Below are positions 1-7,363 of a stretch of DNA of 64,000 bases, in pieces (the first letter of the stretch is position 1; each line of letters begins with the position of its first letter). Location of the stretch: the NCBI RefSeq assembly GCF_900291475.1, contig NZ_OLMM01000001.1:165969-229968 (forward strand). The letters are read 5' to 3'. The translations under genes and the position numbers were made by a program. Origin of the DNA: Acidaminococcus hominis. GTDB taxonomy: Bacteria > Bacillota > Negativicutes > Acidaminococcales > Acidaminococcaceae. The notes below the pieces were generated by a model. It saw only the letters and a list, made by a program, of their open reading frames with translations, searched no databases and was not told where the DNA came from.

Positions 1-29
1 TCCATTGTTTTAGAATGGATGTGATCCAT
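1..29 (-). CDS. 5' end of an unidentified minus-strand gene
   Basis: An ATG at 29-27 on the minus strand is preceded by an AAGGAG ribosome binding site eight bases upstream. The nine visible codons read MDHIHSKTM and run off the window edge. Nothing more can be said about function. The gene is divergent from the small transcript that starts near 203. Confidence 0.4.
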
Positions 30-167
30 CGTGATTGCTCCTTTGTTGATGATTTCTCGCAAAACCATTTTAGCATGAGGCTTCACTATGGATTTTTATT
101 TTTTGATTAACTGTTCAAGTTCATTTTACAACTGACCAAAAAGATAAAAGTGTATACTTTCGTATAA

Positions 168-196
168 TTGAAAACCACTTTTATTGCTGTTATGAT
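168..196 (+). promoter_or_regulatory. sigma-70-type promoter
   Basis: A -35 TTGAAA at 168-173 and a -10 TATGAT at 191-196 are separated by 17 bases. Transcription would start near 203 and read into the hairpin-rich stretch that ends at the terminator at 306-354, so the promoter appears to serve a short RNA and not a protein gene. Confidence 0.55.
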
Positions 197-202
197 GATA
201 CT

Positions 203-354
203 AGAGCTTCAACAAGAGCGTATGGGTTAACCACCCAACCACCCTGAGCACGTTCATACCGATGGTTGGCTCCCCCTGGGAGCATGATCATAATTCCCAC
301 TTTGTGAAAAGCAGGCAGACCTCCTTAATCCCGTTTGGTGGCTGCCTGCTTTTC
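203..354 (+). ncRNA. candidate small RNA of about 150 nt
   Basis: The stretch between the promoter and the terminator has no convincing open reading frame; the only ATG frames are 2 to 12 codons long. It can fold: CCAACCA pairs with TGGTTGG, a GCTCCC/GGGAGC hairpin follows, and then the terminator stem. It resembles a stand-alone regulatory RNA or a type I antitoxin RNA, but no toxin gene was recognised on the opposite strand. The assignment is an inference. Confidence 0.3.
306..354 (+). terminator. rho-independent terminator
   Basis: A perfect 12-bp stem (AAAAGCAGGCAG at 307-318 with CTGCCTGCTTTT at 342-353) ends in a T run. It closes the short transcript and lies across the apparent start of the autotransporter fragment that follows. 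Confidence 0.65.
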
Positions 355-1633
355 GTTATGCTGGGCAGCTGTTAAAAATGCGTCTTTCCTTGGGTTGAAC
401 TTTTCCGCCAATATCCTCAGCGGCGGCAACGTCCAAAGCGGCAACAACGCCTACGCCGCAGCTGGAGCCGGCGCCGGACAGGTACTGGCCCACAACAAGC
501 TGCTGAAATTTGTGGGCGCAGATGACAACAGTGCCAGCAAGTTCTCTGTTACCACAGAAAACCAGGACGCTAAAAACGTCTACGGCAATGCCCTGAATGC
601 TCCGAATGTAGTGAATGCAGCCATCGCCGGCACCGGCGCAGCAGCAGACTACTTTAACGCAGCCGCCAACGACCAGATTAACCCCACCACCGCTGGCCAG
701 GCAGCCGCTATGAACAGCGTCAACGCAATGAGCGAACTGGGCGGCGTGCAGCATAGCCTGTATGCAGCAAACAACCTGTTTGACAACGCCGTGATGAACC
801 ATCTGGCAAACCACGACGAAGATAAGGACGTTTGGGCCCACTACATCCACGACAAAGAAGACATCGACGGCCTGTCCTTGGACGCCATGGGCGGAGCAAA
901 CTACGACAGCCAGTATAACGGTATCGTAGCCGGCGCCGACCTGTACAGCAAGAACGGCGTAACCGCCGGTGCAGCCCTGACCTACATCGATGGCGACATC
1001 GACGGCAACACCCTGGGCACCAGCGTGAAGAACGAAGCCAAATACTACGGTGCCAGCCTGTACGGCAGAGTGGAGCAGGGCCGCACCTCCTACTTGGGAG
1101 ACATCTCCTGGCTGCGCGGCAAGAACGACCTCACCCTCAACGGCAGCGGCAAAGAAGTCACCGGCTCCGTGGATTCCAACGCCTTCAGCGCCGGCGTCCG
1201 GGCAGAGCAGCACTTTGACGTAGCCGGCGGCAGCCTGACCCCGTACGTAGGCATCCGCTACGCACACCTGGACTACGGCGACTACACCGACAGCCTGGGC
1301 ATCCACCACGACAGCGACGCCTCCAACCTGTGGCTGGCACCCTTGGGCGTACGGTACACCAACACCGTAAAGACCGGTAGCTGGACCCTGAAACCTGTGG
1401 CTGAAGTAGGCTACCTGTGGACCTTCGGCGACAGAGACGGCAACGACAGAGTCAGCCTGAACGGCGCTGCCGATACCTTCGGGTATGAAGTCGCCGACGA
1501 CGGCAGCTTCTACGGCAGATTGGGCCTGGAAGCCGAACACGGCCGCATGACCTACGGCATCGGCTACCAGTACCAGAAAGGCAGCAGCGTGAAGAGCAAT
1601 GCGTTCACATTTGCACTGAAGTATAAGTTCTAA
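335..1633 (+). pseudogene. 5'-truncated autotransporter (C-terminal beta-barrel part)
   Basis: The reading frame gives 432 residues that end in a typical outer-membrane barrel. From about residue 165 there are alternating aromatic/polar strands (for example YYGASLYGRVEQ and LTPYVGIRYAHLDYGDY), and the final residues are LKYKF, with the terminal Phe used for BAM recognition. No proper start exists. The frame opens at TTG/GTG codons inside the upstream terminator hairpin, there is no signal peptide or ribosome binding site, and the first internal Met is near residue 127. The passenger domain and secretion signal are missing, so this is most likely the 3' remnant of a longer gene. Its barrel differs from those of the three other autotransporters in the window. 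Confidence 0.75.
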
Positions 1634-1675
1634 GGTAAAAGTAGGAAATAGAGAAATAGTACAAGGGGAGAACGT

Positions 1676-1956
1676 CCAACAGCTTGAAGCCTAAAAAACA
1701 GACTTCAAGCTGTTGAGGAATCAAGATAGAATATACGAAATGGCTGGAGACAATCCGTGATGGATTGCCTCCAGCCATTTTATTGCGGCGCCAGCGCCGC
1801 AGAAGGAGCCTTCCCCACCCAGGGCCCTTGAATACTTGGTGTGGCCCGTCCCTCCCCTTCCTCATAGGCGGGGAGGGCAGAGGACGTGCTGGCCGGTTCT
1901 GTAGGTGTTTTTGATAGTGAATGTAGTGGTAAAGCTATCGTAACGATTAACAATTG
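1676..1956 (+). repeat. intergenic repeat R1, copy 1
   Basis: About 280 bp that recurs almost unchanged at 6480-6760 and in part at 10803-10978, each time just downstream of a plus-strand autotransporter gene. It contains a CAACAGCTTGAAG hairpin, the 1738-1783 hairpin and a GCGGCGCCAGCGCCGC palindrome. Confidence 0.75.
1738..1783 (+). terminator. terminator-like hairpin inside repeat R1
   Basis: ATGGCTGGAG at 1740-1749 pairs with CTCCAGCCAT at 1769-1778, with CAATCC/GGATTG extending the stem, and TTTTATT follows. The same hairpin recurs at 6545-6588 behind the next autotransporter. Confidence 0.5.
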
Positions 1957-2137
1957 ACCAGTAGTGGTTTGGAAGCCTACCACAAGCGTTGCGTTCACAT
2001 CCAAGAGCCAAAAGGCTCTTGGCTAATGTGAGCCATGCGACAGCCGTCCAGGAGCCAAGCCTGTAAGGCGATGGCGAATGGAATACGGCGAACCGCTGTG
2101 GTAGGTGTCAGCCAAAGGCTGACGGAGGAAGTTTAAC
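1957..2137 (+). repeat. two-hairpin palindromic element E1, with core
   Basis: Outer arms CCTACCACA (1976-1984) and TGTGGTAGG (2097-2105) enclose a core (1989-2096). The core has an inner stem CCAAGAGCC/GGCTCTTGG inside TCACAT/ATGTGA, and a second stem GCCGT/ACGGC. A tail hairpin GTCAGCC-aaa-GGCTGAC follows. Element E7 at 6761-6830 has the same arms and tail without the core. Confidence 0.75.
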
Positions 2138-2159
2138 CAGCCTTTTCACGGCGCTAGCA

Positions 2160-2229
2160 CCGCATATGCAAGAACCAAACTTCTATCGACGCCTTGCGGC
2201 GCCACTTCCTACACGTTTGCAGGAAGCAT
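2160..2229 (-). repeat. two-hairpin element E8, coreless, inverted
   Basis: On the minus strand, arms CTTCCT/AGGAAG (2221-2226 and 2205-2210) close a ten-base loop GCAAACGTGT. A GGCG/CGCC tail hairpin (2190-2201) and AGAAGTTT follow. It faces E1 tail to tail, with a CGGCGCTAGCACCG palindrome between them. Confidence 0.55.
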
Positions 2230-2283
2230 GCATAAACACCACGGTTCAGTTTCTTATCAGCACTATATTTTAGATTTTACTTG

Positions 2284-2477
2284 GCCAGTAGTGGTTTGGA
2301 AGCCTCTTTCAAGCATTGCGGTCGTGTCCAAACAGCGCTACAAGTATTCTAAAAGCTGTTTGGTATACACGACCCATGTGATAGCGGCCTGCAAAGCAAG
2401 TCCATAGGACGCAGCTGCGCAGCTAGCCGCGAACCACTAAAGAGGTGTCAGTCACTGCGTGACTGACGGAGAAAGTT
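2284..2477 (+). repeat. two-hairpin element E2, with core
   Basis: Outer arms CCTCTTT (2303-2309) and AAAGAGG (2439-2445) differ from those of E1 but pair perfectly. The core inner stem GGTCGTGTCCAAACAGC pairs with GCTGTTTGG-tat-ACACGACC, and a GCGGC/GCCGC stem follows. The tail hairpin is GTCAGTCAC/GTGACTGAC. Confidence 0.75.
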
Positions 2478-2700
2478 TAATTATTGCCTTCGCCTTACCA
2501 GTGCACTGCTTGGCGTGCACTGGAAAAGGGGAAGGTGCCGGCGAACTCGCCGGCGAATGGGGTTCAAAAGTAGGATACCCGCACTACACCCGTTGAGAAC
2601 GTCGACCAAAAACCCGGTACAGAGTTTTCTCCAGCAAAAAATTGCCTAAGGGCAATTTTTCTGTAGTTGAGCTACCGTCCTCACCGCACTAGCCCCAAAT
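2478..2700 (+). repeat. intergenic repeat R2, copy 1
   Basis: About 220 bp that recurs at 6831-7060 and 11551-11835. Landmarks are a CAGTGCAC/GTGCACTG hairpin, the phrase GGATGGGGTTC or GAATGGGGTTC, ATCCGGTACAGAGTTTTCT or a close variant, and an AAAATTGCC/GGCAATTTT hairpin (2637-2660). Confidence 0.7.
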
Positions 2701-2702
2701 GG

Positions 2703-2760
2703 GGACAAACCTTTCCCTTAGGGAAAGTGGCACCGTAGGTGCCAATAGGGGACACAGCGA
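2703..2760 (+). repeat. two-hairpin element E6, coreless
   Basis: Arms CTTTCCC (2711-2717) and GGGAAAG (2721-2727) are separated only by TTA. A GGCACC-gta-GGTGCC tail hairpin (2729-2743) follows. The layout matches E1-E5 with no core. Confidence 0.65.
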
Positions 2761-2846
2761 GCCCCACCCAAAACCCATAATCCCTTTCCACAAATAACCA
2801 CTCCTAGAAAATTGTCCGAAATATAATAACTACATTTCTACTCTCA

Positions 2847-2855
2847 TGCTATAAT
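2847..2855 (+). promoter_or_regulatory. extended -10 promoter of autotransporter gene
   Basis: TGCTATAAT lies about 95 bases before the gene. The identical nonamer is found upstream of the autotransporters that start at 7364 and (on the minus strand) 37375. No convincing -35 was found. Confidence 0.5.
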
Positions 2856-2948
2856 ACGGGTATAAAAAAGTATCTCACTCTTTAACAAGCAATTTGGCCA
2901 CATTGGAGGTTTGGTGCGAAAATGTCTTAGGGGGCATTTTCGGTATAG

Positions 2949-5900
2949 GTGAAGGGAGGCAGGCCAGCTGTCCTAAGGGGACTTCTGGCAATTTTTATGG
3001 GGAGTAAAGAGCAGCGCAGCTGCACAGCGGTGATTCTTTCCAGCATTTTGGGTATGGGGTTGTATGCCGCTCCGGCTATGGCGGATCCGGTTACCGTGAC
3101 GGGTGCTATTACCCAGGCGGAAACGACCGGCAACAGCGATACCGGTACAGCCAGCGGCAATACACTGACCGTTACGGAGGCTACGCTGGACCTGAAAAGA
3201 GCAACCGTTTATGGTGGTAAGGCTGCTGATGAACAAGCAGGCAGCGCGTCAAAGAATACGGTAACTGTCACAAACAGCAGCCTTACCAGCCTGGATATCG
3301 TTGGAGGTTACTCTTCTGGACCAGCTGAGGGGAATACCGTCATCATTGCTAGTACAAGTGCCGTTGGCTCTATAACAGGTGGGAATGGCAATAATGCCAG
3401 CAATAACCGGGTGGAAATCTATGGTTCTTCAGGCCCAAACTACGGTGGGTTTGTTGATGCAGGCGATGCGCTGGGAAACTACGTCCTGATTGATACGGCA
3501 GCCGATAATATCGGCACTACCTATGGCGGTTTTTCCCTAAAGGGTGACGCCAATGCCAACACGGTGGAAGTCAAAAGCGGCGTTGTGAACCAGGCAATCG
3601 GAGGCAATGGGGAAAACACGGCAAACAATCGTGTGATTATGAGCGGCGGAACGGATCATTATATGCTGATAGGCGGCTATGCAAATGGTTATGGAGGAAC
3701 GTCATCCAACAACCAGGTCACCCTCACCGGCGGTGAAATTACCTATAATGACAGCCAAATGCCCGCTGCCAGCGGTGGCTGGGCTCCCTTTGGCAGCGCC
3801 GACCAGAATAGCGTAGAAATCAGCGGCACAGCAGCTGTTGCAGGCAATGTCTATGGCGGCGGCTCCCTTTTAGGCAATGCTGCCAATAATACCGTCAAAA
3901 TTTCCAGCGGCACCGTGGGAGGAAATGTAGCTGGAGGCGCGGCACTCAATGCCGGTACTTCCTATTCCCTTACCCCCAATCCCACAAATGCCACCGGCAA
4001 CACCGTGGAAATCAGCGGCACAGCAGCTGCTGCAGGCAATGTGTACGGCGGCTATGTGAACCTTTATGTTGATTATTATATTCCCACAGCGACCGCACCG
4101 GTGGGTGATGCGTCCCAAAACACTGTCAAAATTTCTGATGTCTCCCTTTCTGGCGATGTCTACGGCGGCTATACTGTTTACGGCGATGCCACGGGTAACA
4201 CCACCAGCCTGACGAGCACCACCCTAAGCGGCGATGCCTATGGCGGCTATACTGCACATGGTACCGCTTCGGGCAATACCGTTTCCCTTACCAATGTCAC
4301 CGCCGATACACAGATGAAAGAAATCGTCGGCGGCCGGGCTCTCATAGGCACAGCTTCTGACAACACTGTAACCGTGGAGGGCGGCACTTATTTCAATGTG
4401 TACGGCGGGGCTACAGGCTCAGCCGCCGAATACGAACCCATTGCCTCACTGCCAGCGGGTGTGACAGAGACCGGCGACGCCACCGGCAATACTTTGATCA
4501 TCAAAGGCGGCACTATTTTCACCGCAGCCGCTGGCCGGGCCAATGAACTGGAGTATACCAATGCAGAAGGAAATACGGAAAATCTAGCAAAAGGCGATAC
4601 TACCGGGAATACCCTCTACGTCTATGACGGGGATATTACAGCGGCCGTAGGCGGCTATGGCGGCACCAACGTCAAAGATAATACCGCCAGCATGAGCGGC
4701 GGTACCGCTGCCAGACTGGTAGGCGGGGCCACCATCCTGGGCGAAGAAGGGACCATTTCAGGAAACCATGTTTCCCTTAGCGGCGGTACTGTCACTTATT
4801 ATGTAATTGGCGGCGAAGGTGCCGAAGCCGAAGGCGCCAGTACCGTCTCGGACAATAGCGTTTCCATCTCCGGCGGCACAGTCGCACAAAACGTAGCTGC
4901 CGGCACCACCGTCAGCGGCGATGCTACAGGCAATACCCTGACCATTTCCGGCGGTACCATTGGCACGACGGAAGGGGACACCAACTACATCGTGGGCGGC
5001 GCATCGGTACAGGGCGCAGCCAACGATAACACGGTCACCATCACCGGAGGCACCTTAGGCACCATGATGAGCCTCTACGGCGGCTATAGCGAACTCGAAA
5101 GCACCGGCAACACCCTGAATTTTTACACCAAAGACCAGACCGTCAAGAATCTGGACTACTTCCAGACCCTGAACTTCTACGTGCCGGCCGGCACCGTTCC
5201 GGGAGAGACCATGCTGGAAGTCACGGACACAGCGGATGTCCATGGAGCAGCAGTGAACGGCGGCATTGACGACAGCGTGAAACTGAGCCCTGGCCAGGTC
5301 ATCAACCTGCTCCACGATGCCAATACCATCAGCACCACCGGCACCACCTACAGCATGATCACCGGCAAAGACGTGGTCACGGACCCCGGCTTTGTCCAGC
5401 ACAAAGTCCTCATTAAAGAACAGGACCCCAATACCATTGTCCTGTACATCCCCGCCGGGGACAAAGGTTTCCTGAACCCCGATACCAAACTGATCCCCGA
5501 GCAGCGGGAAGCCGCCATCAGCGAACTGGTGAACGCTTCCGACCTGGCCGCCACCCAGGGCTATGCCTCGGCTGTGGCAGCCTACGAAGCAGCCTGGCTG
5601 GAAGACCATTCCGTGGAAGCCAAATTTATCCCCTATGCCGTCATCGGCGGCCACGACCTGCGCTATGACACCGGCTCCTACGTGGACAGCCAGGGCCTTA
5701 ACACCGAGTTGGGCTTTGTGAAACGCACCTTTGACGGCAATCACGCCGATACCCTCATGCCCTTTGCTGAGTACGGCAACGGCAACTACACCAGCCACCT
5801 GGACAGCGGCGCCAGAAGCGACGGCGACCAGCACTACCTGGGAGCCGGCCTGCTGCTTCGCAGAGACCTGCGCAGCGGCCTCCATTACGAAGGCATGCTC

Positions 5901-6419
5901 CGGGCCGGATACCTGTCCGGAGATTTCCGGGGCGTGCTAGCCGGTCACCGAGCCTCCTACGATACCGGTTCCCAATATATCGCCGCCCATTTGGGCCTGG
6001 GGAAAATCATCTCCAAAGGCCAGGACGACTTTGACTACTACGGCAAATTCTATTGGACCCATCTGGGCAGCGATACCACCGCTATTCATACCAATCTAGG
6101 CAGCGGCGACTACCATTTGGACAGCGTGAACTCCTATCGGACAAGACTCGGCCTGCGCTGGACCAGACATTTGGGCGCCCAGAACACCATCTATGCCGGC
6201 CTGGGCTGGGATTACGAATTTGACGGAGAAGCCAGAGCCCAGTACAGAGAATTTAGCACCCCCGCCCCCAGCGTCCAGGGAAGCAGCGGCATGCTGGAGC
6301 TCGGTTGGCAGAGCAAAGCAACGAAAGAGAACCCCTGGGGCGCAGATCTGCGAGTGACAGGCTGGACCGGAGCACAAAGAGGGGTAACATATGGGGTGAC
6401 AATAAGCAGAAGACTTTAA
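2949..6419 (+). CDS. autotransporter with GNTV/YGGY-repeat passenger
   Basis: A type Va secreted surface protein of 1156 residues. The best signal peptide begins at the ATG at 2997 (MGSKEQRS, a hydrophobic stretch, cleavage after APAMA), giving 1140 residues. The frame stays open back to a GTG at 2949, and neither start has well-spaced Shine-Dalgarno bases. The passenger (about residues 50-860) is built of irregular repeats around (S/D)GNTV-x-(I/L/V) and (V/D)YGGY, as expected of a right-handed beta-helix. The C-terminal 270 residues are a beta-barrel starting near YDTGSYVDSQGL and ending SRRL. Its barrel is clearly related to, but more diverged than, the near-identical pair encoded at 7364-10642 and 32896-37375. 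Ligand and function are unknown; an adhesin or surface antigen is likely. Confidence 0.85.
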   Translation: MKGGRPAVLRGLLAIFMGSKEQRSCTAVILSSILGMGLYAAPAMADPVTVTGAITQAETTGNSDTGTASGNTLTVTEATLDLKRATVYGGKAADEQAGSASKNTVTVTNSSLTSLDIVGGYSSGPAEGNTVIIASTSAVGSITGGNGNNASNNRVEIYGSSGPNYGGFVDAGDALGNYVLIDTAADNIGTTYGGFSLKGDANANTVEVKSGVVNQAIGGNGENTANNRVIMSGGTDHYMLIGGYANGYGGTSSNNQVTLTGGEITYNDSQMPAASGGWAPFGSADQNSVEISGTAAVAGNVYGGGSLLGNAANNTVKISSGTVGGNVAGGAALNAGTSYSLTPNPTNATGNTVEISGTAAAAGNVYGGYVNLYVDYYIPTATAPVGDASQNTVKISDVSLSGDVYGGYTVYGDATGNTTSLTSTTLSGDAYGGYTAHGTASGNTVSLTNVTADTQMKEIVGGRALIGTASDNTVTVEGGTYFNVYGGATGSAAEYEPIASLPAGVTETGDATGNTLIIKGGTIFTAAAGRANELEYTNAEGNTENLAKGDTTGNTLYVYDGDITAAVGGYGGTNVKDNTASMSGGTAARLVGGATILGEEGTISGNHVSLSGGTVTYYVIGGEGAEAEGASTVSDNSVSISGGTVAQNVAAGTTVSGDATGNTLTISGGTIGTTEGDTNYIVGGASVQGAANDNTVTITGGTLGTMMSLYGGYSELESTGNTLNFYTKDQTVKNLDYFQTLNFYVPAGTVPGETMLEVTDTADVHGAAVNGGIDDSVKLSPGQVINLLHDANTISTTGTTYSMITGKDVVTDPGFVQHKVLIKEQDPNTIVLYIPAGDKGFLNPDTKLIPEQREAAISELVNASDLAATQGYASAVAAYEAAWLEDHSVEAKFIPYAVIGGHDLRYDTGSYVDSQGLNTELGFVKRTFDGNHADTLMPFAEYGNGNYTSHLDSGARSDGDQHYLGAGLLLRRDLRSGLHYEGMLRAGYLSGDFRGVLAGHRASYDTGSQYIAAHLGLGKIISKGQDDFDYYGKFYWTHLGSDTTAIHTNLGSGDYHLDSVNSYRTRLGLRWTRHLGAQNTIYAGLGWDYEFDGEARAQYREFSTPAPSVQGSSGMLELGWQSKATKENPWGADLRVTGWTGAQRGVTYGVTISRRL

Positions 6420-6479
6420 ACGTAAGCAAGAAAGTTTAGAGCGTACCGTAACAGTCGGAATTCAGGAAAACGGAGCACT

Positions 6480-6760
6480 TCCAACAGCTTGAAGCCCGAA
6501 AAGCAGGGCTTCAAGCTGTTGAGGAATCAAGATAGAATATACGAAATGGCTGGAGACAATCCACGATGGATTGCCTCCAGCCATTTTATTGCGGCGCCAG
6601 CGCCGCAGAAGGAGCCTTCCCCACCCAGGGCCTTGGATTCTTGGTGTGGCCCGTCTCTCCCCTTCCTGTTAGGCGGGGAGGGCAGAGGACGTGCTGGCCG
6701 GTTCTGTAGGTGTTTTAACAGTTAATGTAGTGGGAATGCGATTGTAACGACTAACAATTG
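6480..6760 (+). repeat. intergenic repeat R1, copy 2
   Basis: Nearly identical to 1676-1956, including both hairpins and the GCGGCGCCAGCGCCGC palindrome. It starts about 60 bases after the stop codon of the autotransporter at 2949-6419. Confidence 0.75.
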
Positions 6761-6830
6761 ACCAGTAGTGGTCTGGATGCCTACCACAAGCGTGTGGTAG
6801 GTGTCAGCCAAAGGCTGACGGAGGAAGTTA
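6761..6830 (+). repeat. two-hairpin element E7, coreless sister of E1
   Basis: CCTACCACA (6780-6788), AGCG and TGTGGTAGG (6793-6801) are followed by GTCAGCC-aaa-GGCTGAC (6803-6819) and GGAGGAAGTT. Compared with E1 it lacks exactly the 108 bases at 1989-2096. Confidence 0.75.
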
Positions 6831-7060
6831 ATTACTGCCTTCTCCTTACCAGTGCACTGCTCAGCGTGCACTGGAAAAGGGGAAGGTGTCGGCGCACTCG
6901 CCGGCGGATGGGGTTCAAAACCAAGATTCTCGCACTACACCCCGAAGACCGCACGACCAAAAATCCGGTACAGAGTTTTCTGCAGCTAAAAATTGCCCGT
7001 GGGCAATTTTTCTGTAGTTGAGCTACCATCCTCACCGCACTAGCCCCAAAAGGGGACGGA
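6831..7060 (+). repeat. intergenic repeat R2, copy 2
   Basis: Same landmarks as copy 1: the CAGTGCAC hairpin, GGATGGGGTTC, CCGGTACAGAGTTTTCT, and an AAAATTGCC/GGCAATTTT hairpin near 6990-7014. Confidence 0.7.
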
Positions 7061-7067
7061 CGTTTCC

Positions 7068-7215
7068 CATTCGGGGGGAGTCGTATCCATTTCTCAAGGC
7101 CTTAGCCGCTGAGAAATGGAATATACGACCCCTGCGACAGCCGTCCAGGAACCGAGCCTGCAAGGCGATGGCGACTGGAATACGGCGAACCGCTCGAGGA
7201 TTCCCCGCACTAGCA
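7068..7215 (+). repeat. two-hairpin element E5, core with weak outer arms
   Basis: The inner stem GTCGTATCCATTTCTCA (7080-7096) pairs with TGAGAAATGGA-at-ATACGAC (7110-7129). GCCGT/ACGGC and GGCGAACCGCT follow as in E1 and E3. The possible outer arms GGGGGA/TTCCCC are short, and no tail hairpin is visible. Confidence 0.55.
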
Positions 7216-7303
7216 CCATGAAGTCCGCTGACCGCACTATTCCGCAAGCCACCCTCTATCGTGCCAAGAATCCCCAAAATTTATGTAAAATTCCCTATAA
7301 TCC

Positions 7304-7312
7304 TGCTATAAT
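7304..7312 (+). promoter_or_regulatory. extended -10 promoter of autotransporter gene
   Basis: TGCTATAAT is followed by AGTATT and a leader of about 45 bases. This promoter and the following AGTATT.TGTAATAA are shared with the minus-strand copy before 37375. Confidence 0.55.
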
Positions 7313-7363
7313 AGTATTATGTAATAACTGTCGTAACAAGATGTTTGTAAGGGAGGGTGTATT

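Noticed and set aside
1-360. Type I toxin (holin-like or Fst-like) opposite the small transcript
   Set aside because: Minus-strand frames there are at most about 33 codons and not hydrophobic; no known toxin signature was seen.
356-1540. Long open frame antisense to the truncated autotransporter (394 codons)
   Set aside because: The translation is Val/Gly/Ala/Cys-rich low complexity with no binding site; it mirrors the codon bias of the true plus-strand frame.
1634-2948. CRISPR-like repetition in the intergenic blocks
   Set aside because: The repeats are irregularly spaced, differ in length and are palindromic with changing arms; there is no constant repeat-spacer pattern and no cas gene.
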